Part shown: positions 46,690 to 57,338 of the stretch, one piece after another
How positions within the stretch are numbered: the first letter of the stretch is position 1
Layout: the number at the start of each line of letters is the position of its first letter
Assembly: GCA_002205965.3 (NCBI GenBank)
Contig: NADL03000594.1
Span: forward strand, 434,001 to 498,000
DNA: 64,000 nt
Origin: Kappaphycus alvarezii
Taxonomy: Eukaryota > Rhodophyta > Florideophyceae > Gigartinales > Solieriaceae
Direction: 5' to 3'
Notes under the pieces: model-generated
What the model was told of the DNA's origin: nothing
What the model saw: the letters and a program-made list of their open reading frames with translations, nothing else
Databases searched by the model: none
Program-made: the position numbers and the translations under genes

Positions 46690-48990
46690 CTAAGACCTAA
46701 CCGGATGTGACTCGTCCTCCATGCGCATCGGGGCCCGTGACAGGATAGCTTGAGCGATGGATGACCAGAGGGTGCACCTCAGGCGCTGGTAGATACGGCG
46801 GCGGATAACACCAGGTGTCGATGACACTTGGACGCGATCCGCGGAACTAACTCCTCAATGAACGCAATGGTACCAGGGGAAGGGGCGCTCAGGGAATCAA
46901 ACGACAGGGGTCGAAACGTGAAATTCGGCCTGCATGGCGCAGAAAATGGGTCATTTGAGGGAGCGGGGAGGCGTCCGGCATGGTTGCGTTCCAGAGTTGT
47001 AACCTTGTCGCGGGCCGCCACTTCAGCAGCGCCACTGGCAACGTAGGTCGCCTTGCTGCGAACTGCAGCCTTGAACGGCGAGACAACTGTGATGTCACAT
47101 GCAATGGGGCGCGACGCTGTGCCTTCCGGGGTTGGGGCGGGCGGGTGGGTGTGCGAGGATATCGGCGGGCCGGAGCTCAGTGACCGGGACGAGGAGTGGA
47201 ACCTCGTGCCGAGTATCCAGACCCGCGGCGCGGGCAACCTGTGTCGCGAACGCATGGCAGAGCGAGTCATAGCGGTGACGACGGCTGAAACCAGGGCAGC
47301 AGAGGTCGGCGGCGTGATCGCCGAGGGTGCCCAAGGGGCGGTCACAGTGGTGGCAGTTGAGGGGCATCGAGTCATCGTACATGGGCAGTCCGAGGTGACG
47401 GCGGAGCATGGTCTGCCAGTGTGTTGTGTGCACCTTTGTTGCTGCTGTAGGGTGGGCGAGGAGAAAGGCCGCAGCGGGGCTGCGGCGGAACGCTAAGCCA
47501 CGGATGCGATGGCGGACGTCGGCGTCGCTGTGGTCGGTGGGGTTTGGGGCGGTCGCCCAGGCTTCGCAGTGCCAATGAACTCTTGCCCGCGCCTCTTGCT
47601 GCACCCGTTTGAGAAGGGTTAGAGTGTTGGTGGGTGAAGCAGCTAGAGTGGGAGGGTCAAGGGTCGAAAGGTCGACAAGCCCAGGGATGTACAGGGCGAA
47701 ACGACGGAGCGAAGCTCCAGCCTGGCGGAGGAGGAAGGACCGGTCGCCGCGGAAACGGGCAGAAGCTAGTGCACAAGCACGCGGCGTGGCGTATGCGGAA
47801 GTCCGCTGCCGTGCGGGCGCCGCATCAATGATGCTGGCGGGGGCGCAGTGGAAGAACGAGGCAATGCTTTCGAAGCCTTGGCCGCCAAGGTGTATGGGGT
47901 GGCAGACTTGGTCCCAGGCTCGGTCCGGGAGTGCGATGCCTTTTAACTTTTCATATGATGACCGTTGTAGATCATCGAATTCTTCGGCAGCAGACTCAGC
48001 TAAGCGCGGATCAGAGAGCTTGAATGCATGCGATAGGAGGCATGCAGAGGCACAAGTCCGGTGCATGTGGAACCGGGCGCGGGCGTCGCGGACCAGCAGG
48101 AGGCGGTCGAGTGTGCGGCGGCAATGGGCAATCTTGGACCGTAGAAAACTCTCCGTGAACGCTCTGCTGCCATGGGGGCCCTGAGCAGCGGAAAGCCGTC
48201 CCGCGAGCATTCGGCGAGAGGGAATTCCGCTAAGAAAACTGCTCGATCCGGAGGCATGACGTGAGGCCAAGAGATCCGTGTCTTCCGTGGGTTGACTTGG
48301 AGCCAACCGCGGGGCCATCTTGGGCGAGGAGCCTGAGCGCCTGACGGATGCCGCCAAGGGTCCCGACGATCGTGCCATCATCAGCGTACCATTGGCAGAG
48401 AGCAATACTGGGGATCGCAGCTACCCGACGGATGAGGGGTTGGATCGTAAGCGAGAGCAACAACATGCTGGCCGAGTCACCCTGCTGGGTGCCCTGGGCA
48501 CTTGGTATGACGGTGCGATCCCGTTTCGGGATGAGCGAAGGCGGCTGTATGCGGCCGTAGATCATGTTAGCGAAGCGGGCTAGCGAGAGGGCGAGCATTG
48601 GGAGGTGGTTGAGCATAGAATGTCGATCAACACGGTTAAAGGCGTTGTTGGCGTCTATGAGGACCGTGGCGACATTCAGGGTGGCGGAAAAGCGACGAAG
48701 TGTCGTGCGGGTGTCTTGGGCAATAGAGTCCAACCCGGCTTTGACACAATTGGCAGTCTGATGCGGCGAAAGAACCGGGTGTGGATCGGCTATGGCGGCA
48801 GGGAGCAGTGCCTTCGTCACTATCCGGCGGAGCACAGACCCGATGGCGATCGGGCGGACCTTGTCGGGAGTCGGCTGGAGCGGGAGGAGCGTCGCCACTG
48901 CCACGAGGGGGGGAGCACAGCATCCGGGAGTTCTCCACGTGCGAGCCAGGAAACGAGCTGTACTATGCAACGCCGCAGAGTCCTTGAAAT
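46690..48990 (-). pseudogene. Non-LTR retrotransposon copy C: RT plus C-terminal endonuclease
   Basis: The best-preserved RT of the non-LTR family. In order, PDKVRPIAIGSVLRRI, motif A TVLIDANNAFNRVDR, motif B SAQGTQQGDSASMLLL and active site QWYADDGTIVG are at about 48360-48860. After a break at about 48290 a frame of 436 codons (to 47095) carries the post-RT region and MLRRHLGLPMYDD. It also carries a zinc motif CHHC...GDHAADLC...RRH, and RPADI. The endonuclease core CDITVVSPF follows in another frame (about 47095), then a tail to TAG 46690. RPADI...CDITV is the expected shape of a restriction-like endonuclease of R2/CRE-type elements. The copy starts inside RT, so it is 5'-truncated, and it abuts the 3' end of copy B. 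Two or three frameshifts. Confidence 0.82.
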
Positions 48991-51603
48991 TACGTTTGAA
49001 TCGAGTGGCTCAACTCAGCGTGGTGCGGAGAGCGAAGTATTACGTACGTCGCACGCGTTGACCGGGTTGTGTAGCGAAACTTTTGATGTAGGCGAGACCA
49101 CTGCTCCCGTCGAGCATCCGCTGCGAGATGCGACAGCCGCCGCGTATCTCTCTATGACCTTGGATGTTATCGTCACAGAAGGGGGATCCTTAACGAGTCG
49201 AAAGCTAGCGGCACAAGGTTCCATCCAAGCCTCGATCGTCCCGGCAGTGCCTTGCTAGGAATGGCTGCCGCTTTCGTGGCCAGGTCTCTCCTCGTCCGCT
49301 TTTACGCTGAATTGGCGATGGATCGCCCTTGCCGTCCTGCCATCGACATATTGCTCTCCTGGGATGGCGATCATACGGCCACGCCGTACCCCACCGAGAG
49401 AGGGGGCGAGGTACTCGATGCATCAGACCGCGGATGCACAAGAATGTCCGCGTGTCGTGTGTTTAGTCCAGAAACAGGTACTTCACGTCGAGCGGGACGC
49501 CGATTCCTGCTGCCTTGAGCAGCTCTCGGTCAATTACCGTAACCACTGCTGTGAGCTGGGTGGTCCAACCACCCATAACCCTTGGTAAAAAGGTCTGCGG
49601 TGTGGTCTTCTAAAAGATTCATGGGTCCGTGGCACTCCGTGCACCGCAGGGATGCGGTGTCATCAAACACGGGAACACCAAGGTGGCGACGTAGCATCGC
49701 TGTCCACATCTCGTTGCACGTTCTGTTGACCATTGACGGATGCGCGGAGAGGAAGGCTGCTGCAGGCGTATCGAAGTATGCTTGATGCAAATTCTTCGCT
49801 GAACATCAGCTTCCGAGTACGTGGCGGAGTTTGGAGACCTCGCCTAGTTACAATCCTTCTAGAAGGACTTAGCAGCTGACTCGGACTAGGCTCGATATAG
49901 AATGCTGTGCGAATTATCAGGCTTTGCAGCAAGGCTGGCCGCTGTCGGTGTTCCTGGAAGACCACCGTATTCGCTCGCAAAGGACGGATGGAGCCGTCGA
50001 GCAAATTCCCAGAGGTGCGCACCGCTTCCGCGTATCTATATGCACAGTGTTCAGACGAACCAACCGTGTCAGGGCATCGCAGTTGCTCAGCATCAATTGT
50101 GCTCGCCGCATATGCGGCAACATTGAGCGTTGCCACAGGTGTGAAACCATGACCGTCGTAGCGCAGAGGTAAGGACACCTGCTGTCGAACTGCACCGGTC
50201 ATCGGCACAGTATTGGAGCGTGAGCAAACTTCCAACTGCTAGTCGTCAAATCTCAGTGAAACGACAATGGTCAAATCCGGCGGCGAGAGCTTCAGCACAT
50301 GTTTAAGCTTACATGCCGAGGCGCACACCCGGTGAAGGTGGAACCAAACGCGAGCGTCTCTGATACCGTTGATCAGCGAAGTGTGCTTGCAGCCGCTGAT
50401 TTTCTCATTGAGAAAGTTACTCCATGTATTGGTGTGATCTAATCGGGGCGCCGAGGAGGTCAATACATTCACTAGAAAAGTTCTCTCTTGGGAAGCGGTG
50501 TAATAGTGGCGATGTCTGGTTGCTAGGCTGGCTCGGCAAGATGAATCGCGTTTTGCCGGATTCAGATCCACGCCATGATCGGGCTCTCTGGGGCTAGGAA
50601 TCTCGACTGCCTTTTCAAGCTCCGTATGGTTGCCTGTGAGGATGCAGTCGCCCGTATACCATCTGTATAGACCGAGCTGTGTTCGCTCGGCAATCTCAGA
50701 TGCTAATGGATGCACTACAAGGAAAACCATCAGCGAGCTTGCCAGGGCCCCTTCTTGCATTCCTTCTTTGGTAAGGATGTCTTGAGCAAACGGTACAGGC
50801 AATATAAACGAGGGCTTATTCCGAGCGTAAAACATGTTTAGAAAACGACGTAGGGACTGTACCTTGGTCGGCAGCAGGTTTCTCATGCGTTGTCTCCAGA
50901 ACCGATTGAAATCGTTACGTGCATCCACAGATACCGGTGCATACTCTTCCTCTCCGCTTTGGCACTCGAACAGTCTCCGTATTTCGTGCATAATGGAATC
51001 CAGTCCGCAGGGTATGCCATTGGCCTCGTGCAGGGGTTCGGCGCACTCCCTTGTGTCGTCCAGTGCTTTTGGTAGAAGCACGTTTGTTACAAGTCGCCGC
51101 CGGGCCGCCCCAATAGCAATGGGTCGGATCTTTTATGGCCGACGTTGGATGTGCAGCAGCGTCGCAAAGGAGTGGTCCGGAAGGGCCCCCTGGACTAGTC
51201 TCGTCACAACAGCATTTAACACCGTGACGCCTGCCACCCCTACTTCAGGACTCACCATTTCGTTGATCAGAAAACGAAGGAGCATCGGGGACATTCTGTC
51301 CGGGCCCGGCGCAAAGTTTGGGTTTAAGCGACGGACAACGGGTAGAACCGCCTCCTCAGTGATGTCCATCGGGAGCGGAAGGTTGCTCGCGTCAGTGGCT
51401 GCCACCGGAGACTGCAGTACTGGATACAACTCTCGCAGACATTCTACAATTTGCGGGTCACGCACGCCAGCGATCCGCGACTGATGTAGGGTGCGCCTCA
51501 CACGCCCGTATTGCGTGTCTGCAGCTAAGTGGGCTGCCCGGCGGAACTTAGGGTAGCGCCTAGTGTTGGTCTGCTGAGGGCGACGCCGGACGATTCGCTC
51601 CAC
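48991..51603 (-). pseudogene. Non-LTR retrotransposon copy B: RT and endonuclease
   Basis: Reads leftwards from 51603: the pre-RT segment VERIVRRRPQQTNTRRYPKFRR, first RT block PDRMSPMLLRFL, KIRPIAIGAARRRL across a stop at about 51130, and motif A VDARNDFNRFWRQ. Motif B is degenerate (EGMQEGALASSL, where Q-G-D is usual) and the active site reads RWYTGDC instead of YADD. Next come the post-RT region, MLRRHLGVPVFDD with CTEC...EDHTADL (about 49640-49690), and an endonuclease remnant HADILVHP (about 49450). The tail reads NLVPLAFDSLR and SKVIERYAAAV to about 48990. The altered active site and many breaks make it dead. Confidence 0.8.
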
Positions 51604-51979
51604 TCTGGTCTGGTGGGCTTGAATTGCTTCTGTCCAAAGTTCACTCCATTCGCCTTCGTTGGGGCCACGTATGCGCTCGCGGAGTCCTTGGCTTTGCCTC
51701 GTCTAAGACCAGCATCCGGCTTCCCCACGCATTTAACGTCGCAAGACTGCAGTGGGAAGAAGGTGCATCTGGAGGAAGGCAGTGTGGACTGCTTCAGTGT
51801 TCAGTGCTATTGCTGCAGTACGGAAGAGCGTTGTGGGTGAAATGGCGAGACTGTTTATGCAATTCCCGGATATGTGGTCGAAGATGCCTGCAGGCCGTAG
51901 CGGGCTGTGCAGAGCGTCAAAAGCCGAAGGAAGGGGCGTAGTAGGCGTGTGCTGTTCGTGGGATGCTGGGGAGGTCATC
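51604..51979 (-). pseudogene. Non-LTR copy B, N-terminal region (second part)
   Basis: Continues the N-terminal region of copy B on the right of its RT. Near-identical to 37225-37720 of copy A. One frame reads RERIRGPNEGEWSELW just before the RT segment. It is cut at 51979 by the insertion of copy F. Confidence 0.65.
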
Positions 51980-53512
51980 TTGCCAAGACCCAAGTTTATG
52001 GCTTCTCCCCTTCCCACTCCCCTTTGGCACTTCCTTGCCCCTTTTCAACCCCCCCTGGTTTCATCGTGCTGGGATCCTCGATTGGCTCGGACCCTTTTGT
52101 TTCCCAATTTTTCGCAGGCCGCCAAAACGCAGTCGACCGCATCTTCCAATCCCTTCGAAACTTGGATGATGCCCAATTGGCTTTCCACTTACACCGCTTC
52201 TGCGCGAACGCCTCCAAGGTCATGCACTTGCTACGTACGCTTCCCTCCACTCAATCTGCGGTACTTGCCGCTAGCTTCGATCAGAAGCAGAGGGAAGCGT
52301 TCCACCAATTGCAGCTGCCCTGCCCGGATCGAGCCTGGCTCCAAGCCTCTCTCCCCTTGTCAATGGGCGGCCTAGGTCTCCTGCAAACTTCAGAAATTAC
52401 CGAGGCTGCTTACGCAGCATCTGTAATTGAATCTTTTGGACATATCTCCGACCTACTCACTCTTTCCCAGGACCGCCACCTGGAAGAGATCCCTCGGTCC
52501 GCCATCTCGCTCTTATCCTCCTGCCACCCGCAGCTGTCTTCGTCGCTTACAGCTACAGCTCTTTTCGAGCGTTGTTCATCGCCGGTCCCCGGCGAAAGGC
52601 TCCAGTCTGCGATCACAACTGAACTCATGCTATCGAAGTCCGATAGGTTGTTCTCGTCCGCGGCAGCCCACGACCGAGCACGGCTCCTCTCCGTGCGAAC
52701 ATCCTCCGCCTCATCTGTTTTCTCGTCGCTTCCTCACCCCCACCGCGGTACGTACATGTCCTCTTCTACGTGGAAAGTCGCTCTGGCTCTCCGTCTCGGC
52801 ATCGCGCTATTCCCTGGATCTACTATTTGTCCGGTCTGCTCCCGGCGCTCGGCCGACATCGCACCCGTCTTAGATCCAAGTGGTCAACACGCGTTGACCG
52901 GCAAATACGAAGACGAAATGACTCGTCGTCATCACATCCTCCGCAACGTTCTTGCCCGGTACTGCAAGGAAGTTGGAATCGTCGCCCTCGTCGAGCATCC
53001 GCTCCCCTACCAGGTTCCCAACTCGTCTGGGCATTCGGAGTCCCCCGCGCTAGGAATGGACATTTACATACCCGCTGCATACGGTCTCCACAGTACCGAT
53101 ACTGCCTTCGACGTTACTGTTGCCCATCCCTCCGCACGCCGCCACATTTCGCCAAGTACGGTTACCGCAGGCGCTGTCGCAACACTCGCAGAGCGCGAGA
53201 AACATCGTCATTACGGCACTTACTGCAACCAAAACGATATCCTCCTCTCCCCCGTCGGGATTGATGTCTATGGCGCCTTGGGCGACGACGGCAAGGGTTT
53301 TTTCCGCCGCCTTGCTTCCTTCGCTGCTTCCCGTCGCGGTTCCTCCCCTCAATAGGAGCTCCGCGACTTCGTTACACGTTTTGCGTTTAGTCTCCAAATA
53401 ATGCAGGCGCGACAGGTTTCTACCCGCCGCCCGCATCCGTAGTTAATTTATGAATACCCTCCGCACGCTTCTGTGCAACATTGTACAACCCATAAAGATT
53501 TACCACCACACC
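51980..53512 (+). mobile_element. Non-LTR retrotransposon copy F: 5'-truncated insertion inside copy B
   Basis: Absent from the matching place in copy A, where GAGGTCATC runs straight into CGGGTACTG; in B these two flanks sit at 51971-51979 and about 53513. The 1.53-kb insert is on the plus strand. It is open for about 458 codons to a stop at 53353, the longest uninterrupted frame of the family here. It starts after the RT (FIVLGSSIGSDPFVSQFF) and contains ADAQLAFHLHRFC-like LDDAQLAFHLHRFCANASK, MGGLGLLQTSEITEAAYAAS, CPVC...SGQHAL...RRHH, and the endonuclease-like GMDIYIP...TAFDVTVAHPS. The tail reads LAEREKHRHYGTYC to GFFRRLASFAAS. The 3' UTR is about 155 bp with no poly(A). No target duplication is visible. 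5' truncation is normal for target-primed reverse transcription. Confidence 0.85.
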
Positions 53513-54644
53513 AGGGTACTCTTACCGGCAAGAGAAAGGAGAGAGGAATTAATGGCGAGATGCCTCGCTCACTCGTTGTCCAATTGGACGGGCTGGGTCG
53601 AGTTGTGCCTTTGCCATCCGCATCTGCTCCATGCAACGCGACAGGGCGCAGGTGCGGTTCGTGCGTCGCTCGGTTTTCTCCATCATCATGGATGGGGCGC
53701 CAGGGACATTGGGCTTGGCTTGGTTGGGCGGCTGGGCGGCGCCTGTTTCTTTCGGTTGAGCAACCCGAAGGTTGGCAGGTTAGGTGTTCGCGGTCTTTTG
53801 GAGGCGAAGGTGTTGTACTTGTCGCCGGTGGCGTTGGGCTTTCGGGGTCCTACCGGACTGCAGCGGGTTCCAGCATCTCCAGTCCATCGTCCGGGATGTC
53901 TGCGGACTTTTAGCGGGCCGTTACCGGAGACCCTGCCCCTGATGGAGCACTAGGGGTGTCCTGTGCATCCGAGGCAACCTGTTAGTTGTCATTGATATGC
54001 CGGTCGTCAGCTAAAGGTCTGTCATTTTGTTTATTGCTGGTGCCAAGTTTGACATCCCCTGCCGAACCTTGGGATAAAGTTCTCCATGAAGGCATTTCGT
54101 CGTGGTAAAGTGGTTGCTACTCTTTCGATGATATCTCCTGCGAGGGCATTTCGATTTGTTATGGAGGCTATTGCCCTTAGATTTCCGTCCCAGGGGCGGA
54201 TGCAGTGCAAGCGCCGACTTTCCACTAGGCCGTGGGAAGCTCGGCGATGAGTTCGGACAATGTCCGGGTACTAAGAGGAGCACCGGGGAGGTTATTGCGG
54301 AGCATTTCCTGGAGTTTTGGGATCCTCAGAGCATTGGCAGCGTATGCACCACGATTGCCCAATCCCCAGCCTTGCGGAGAGCGTGCTTCGGTATTGTCTC
54401 TCTAGCGCCTTCTGCCGCTATTAGAAGGCATGCCTGTGCGTCTGTAGTGGGCGCGATACTGACTGGGCATCGGCTGTGGCTTTGTAGGGCCTTGGTTTGG
54501 GCTCGATCTTTGCTGAGGTGGACCACTCTGTAACCGACCGAAATAGCGTACAATGAAGGGCACTTGCAACTCTAGGTTGCATGTACGCTTTAGCTATTTC
54601 CGACCAAGAGGGCGAACGTGCCTTTCGCCATTGGCTTTCGCCAT
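53513..54644 (-). pseudogene. Non-LTR copy B, N-terminal region (first part)
   Basis: Aligns with 37720-38876 of copy A. The presumed start codon ATGGCG (54639-54644, minus) is followed by AAAGCC as in copy A. Frames are broken throughout. The start codon context is duplicated by a 68-bp insertion just upstream in element sense. Confidence 0.6.
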
Positions 54645-54712
54645 AGCGGAATATCCTGAGACACAGCCGCTCGCATCCTTCAAATATTAAAGAACCCAAC
54701 CTTTCCCCCCAG
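54645..54712. mobile_element. 68-bp insertion with 6-bp target duplication (small dispersed element, copy 3)
   Basis: Copy A has a single CGCCAT here (38871-38876). In copy B, CGCCAT at 54639-54644 and again at 54713-54718 flank 68 bp beginning AGCGGAATATCC and ending ACCTTTCCCCCCAG. The inserted sequence aligns with 43984-44045 and more weakly with 41011-41067. It has no coding capacity and no clear inverted ends. It is too short for a typical SINE. It looks like a very small mobile sequence, but its mechanism is unknown. Confidence 0.65.
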
Positions 54713-54718
54713 CGCCAT

Positions 54719-55662
54719 GTGGAACGAGGACGTTGAAGGCAGGTGCGTTCCTTCCAAAAGCTACTCAATGGTACTATAGGGGAAAGAAACTACAAATAGA
54801 AGATAGGTGGGGGACGTTTGGAGAAGTTTGAACTCCAGTTAAAGGAATCGCTAATTTTACGAGAAATATTATTTGCACTAACGGGTCTGATCTCCTAGTT
54901 AGGAGGTAACTGGAAGTTCAATGTCACGCGGGTGCAATGGTGCGAGCAATTCTCGAAGTAAGAGAATGTGGCTAATTACTTTTCAAAAGGTGAGCACGGC
55001 TGTTTCTGAGCAATGCGTCCCCTCTACACGACCCTCGGCGGATGGCATCCGGATGCTCGCAAATATGCAACCCTGTTGGACTCTTCGATTGCTTCGCGAG
55101 CTGGGGTACCCGGGGAAGAGGCAACAAGGGCACTGTTTCATAGGGCGGGGCGATTAATGCAGAACAATGCAAGCTGTTCTCTTGAAGGCACTACTTGTCG
55201 AGATATAAGTCCAGGAAGAGTAAGTCGAATTGTTTGGAAGTGATGGTGTGGATGGACACTGGTACTTGGAATCATGTGGTGTTGGCATTGTTTTACGGGT
55301 TGATTTGAGTAATTTGGCATTGCAAGGGTAGTACTGCTTTGAGTTTGATAAAAGTATTTGTAGTTTCCCTCCCTTGGAGCGTCAGGTGCACACGTGTTCT
55401 CACTCTATTCTCTACCGTTGAAGGTAATGCTTACACGTTGGGTTTATTTGATTGCAGGGGGGAGGCATGTGAGGCTAGAGAAAAGGAAAAAGAAAAGGAG
55501 ACCGAAGAGGACGACTAACCAGCTGATAAAGGGATGTTTTGCTTTTTCTTTGACTGTTCACTTTTGCACTAGGGGGTGCAGTAACAAAGCGGACCGCAAT
55601 CGCCGCTTTCATTGGTACTTCTGTCGAGGGGCGTTTGCGTGTGTTCGTGGCGGTAAGCAGTA
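54719..55662. other. Spacer before the plus-strand gypsy gag
   Basis: Begins with the likely 5' UTR of copy B. Nearer 55.6 kb it should contain the leader, and possibly LTR, of the gypsy element whose gag starts at 55663, but no repeat partner lies in the window to define an LTR. Only short frames occur. Confidence 0.4.
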
Positions 55663-56178
55663 ATGAGTGAAAACGCCGTATTTTTCGATGGGTCAGCCGG
55701 GACCGACACCGAATATCTACTGTTCTACTTCGAGAACGTGGTGCAGCAAGAGGGATCTCAAGAGGAGAAGGCCGTGCGCTCATCAAGTTCTTGCGAGGAG
55801 ATGGGTTTCAGTTCCTTTTCAAGGAGTTCACCGAAGGAGGGAAACTGACCGAGGATGGCAAGAGTTACGACAAGGTGTGCGCCGCGCCTAGGAGAAGGTT
55901 CCGACCGAAAGAAGATCCACGAGTTGCCGTCGAGAAGGCGTTGTCGCTGAAAGTAGGCGAGGGAGAATATCTCGTTGACTTCGTAAAGAAGGTGGATGAG
56001 ACGTACAGTGCGGCTGATTTCAGTGATGAGCAGAAGTTCTTCTTTTTGACGAAGGCTGCAGTGTTTGAGAACAGCTCGTTCATTGTGCCGCATGAGCCGA
56101 CGTCGTACAGTGAATTAAAGGAATCGTTGAGGAGGTATCAGGAGTCAATTGATCGGTTTGGGTCGCAGCAGCGGTCCG
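55663..56178 (+). pseudogene. gag of a second Ty3/gypsy element (gypsy-2), truncated
   Basis: ATG 55663 (MSENAVFFDGSAGTD). The frame is right up to about 55775 (ENVVQQEGSQEEKAV); loss of one base then shifts it, and the protein continues in the next frame as LIKFLRGDGFQFLFKEF to RFGSQQRSV at 56178. It resembles the Gag of the minus-strand element at 63 kb in layout (TxxGxxxExxxxFxxxVVxxEGxxEEKA, then DFxxxQKxxxLxKAA and SYSELKExLxxY) but is clearly diverged. It ends abruptly at 56178, exactly where the LTR of the other element begins, so it was split by that insertion. The rest is not in the window. Confidence 0.75.
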
Positions 56179-56326
56179 TGATAGGGGTAAATCGGCGGGG
56201 GAGGAGATCCTCAGAACCAATTACCATGAGAAGGAGGTGTTGCGAGCGACAGAAGTGCTGCCGTGGTATTGTTGAACGAACAAAAGGGAGTGTATATAGA
56301 AGAGAGTTGAGGAAGCTACAAGCAAG

Positions 56327-56334
56327 TATAAAAG
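56327..56334 (+). promoter_or_regulatory. Antisense TATA box in the gypsy-1 LTR
   Basis: TATAAAAGGGGC on the strand opposite to the element's genes. It is conserved in the other LTR at 63940-63947. It could drive antisense or flanking transcription, or be coincidental. Confidence 0.35.
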
Positions 56335-56840
56335 GGGCAGGGTCTACCACCGACGCTCTGCGACTAGCGTGAGAAAAAGTTTTCTTGGGTCTGAAGTTGA
56401 CTCTCAACTTCCTACTACTCGGGACTTGGCTTGAAGTTGTCTGCCAACTTGCTTGACCTCTCCATGAGGAAGCAGTTTACTCAGCTTATATAGACTTTTG
56501 GCTACCCCTAAAGTCCGAACAAAACTACAGAAGATACCAAGAAATGCATAAAAATACTTTGTGTGGACAATATACTCTAAGCAAAAGATACTTAAGAAAC
56601 TAACAATTAATTTGGTCCTCTTATTTCCCATTCTCTAAATCAGATCCAAACAACTCCTCTAAAATATCCATGCTGTCCAAGCAGTCCCCACAAATATCTG
56701 CGAATGGCTCACACTCTCTACCCCCTGGGAGATATCTAGACTACTAAAGATATCTCCATCCGGTTCCATCGTGGGCACAACTTGATCCATACTCTCTATT
56801 CCAGGCCCCACCGGTCCAACACTTTCCATGCCCCCTGTTG

Positions 56841-56967
56841 CCTCATCCTCCTCCTCCTCCTCTCCTCCCCTCTCCTCCTCTTCTCCTCCTCATCCTCTTC
56901 CTCCTCATCCTCTCATCCTCCTCCTCATCCTCCTCATCCTCCTCCTCCTCATCTTCCTGATCCTCGT
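56841..56967. repeat. (CCT/CAT) microsatellite in the LTR
   Basis: A nearly pure run of CTC, CTT and CAT triplets. On the minus strand it encodes the Glu/Asp run of the LTR-borne frame, and slippage here would change that protein's C-terminus. Confidence 0.8.
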
Positions 56968-57223
56968 ACACTAGCTCAGGGGCTAACCATTCCTCGAAGG
57001 ACTCCCCGCTCTCCTCCTCGACCTTCTCAGCCTCTCCCGGACTTACCTCCCTCGCTTCTTCTTCTATGAAGAGGCGGCGCACGAACTCGATGATTTGCTT
57101 CTTTGTTTGCCGCCGGATGTAGTCGTCGGCATCGGTTGGCCCGTAGGCGGCGAGACGAAGGCCATTGATGGAACGGGAAGGGCGGTTTTTGGAAATAGGG
57201 ACAGAGGGGCGAAGGTTGCTCAT
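56843..57223 (-). CDS. LTR-encoded acidic protein, unrecognised
   Basis: A 126-codon frame from a true ATG (57223) lying wholly inside the LTR. Residues 1-13 read MSNLRPSVPISKN. A middle part (ADDYIRRQTKKQIIEFVRRL) looks helical. Residues from about 50 on are strongly acidic (EEWLAPELVYEDQ, then a Glu/Asp run), turning basic at the end (RMRRKRMRRRR), perhaps because the microsatellite has slipped frame. The start lies about 110 bases after TATTTAAA, so it would be the first frame in the element's RNA, ahead of the PBS and Gag. A related start (RPSVPISKN after an initiator Met) is buried in copia-1 at about 23.87 kb. No family recognised. Confidence 0.45.
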   Translation of the reverse strand: MSNLRPSVPISKNRPSRSINGLRLAAYGPTDADDYIRRQTKKQIIEFVRRLFIEEEAREVSPGEAEKVEEESGESFEEWLAPELVYEDQEDEEEEDEEDEEEDERMRRKRMRRRRGGEGRRGGGGG

Positions 57224-57330
57224 TGTGATAGAGTTGGGGAACAGGAGGCAATGTGGGTGCTTTGGGTGTGTGGGGGGAGAGGGGTGATGAGTAAAATGAT
57301 CGGGGGCATTTGGAACTTAGAATAAAGGGG

Positions 57331-57338
57331 TTTAAATA
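57331..57338 (-). promoter_or_regulatory. TATA-like box of the gypsy-1 LTR
   Basis: TATTTAAA on the element's sense strand, downstream of the iterons and upstream of the LTR frame, the expected order for a U3 promoter. Confidence 0.45.
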
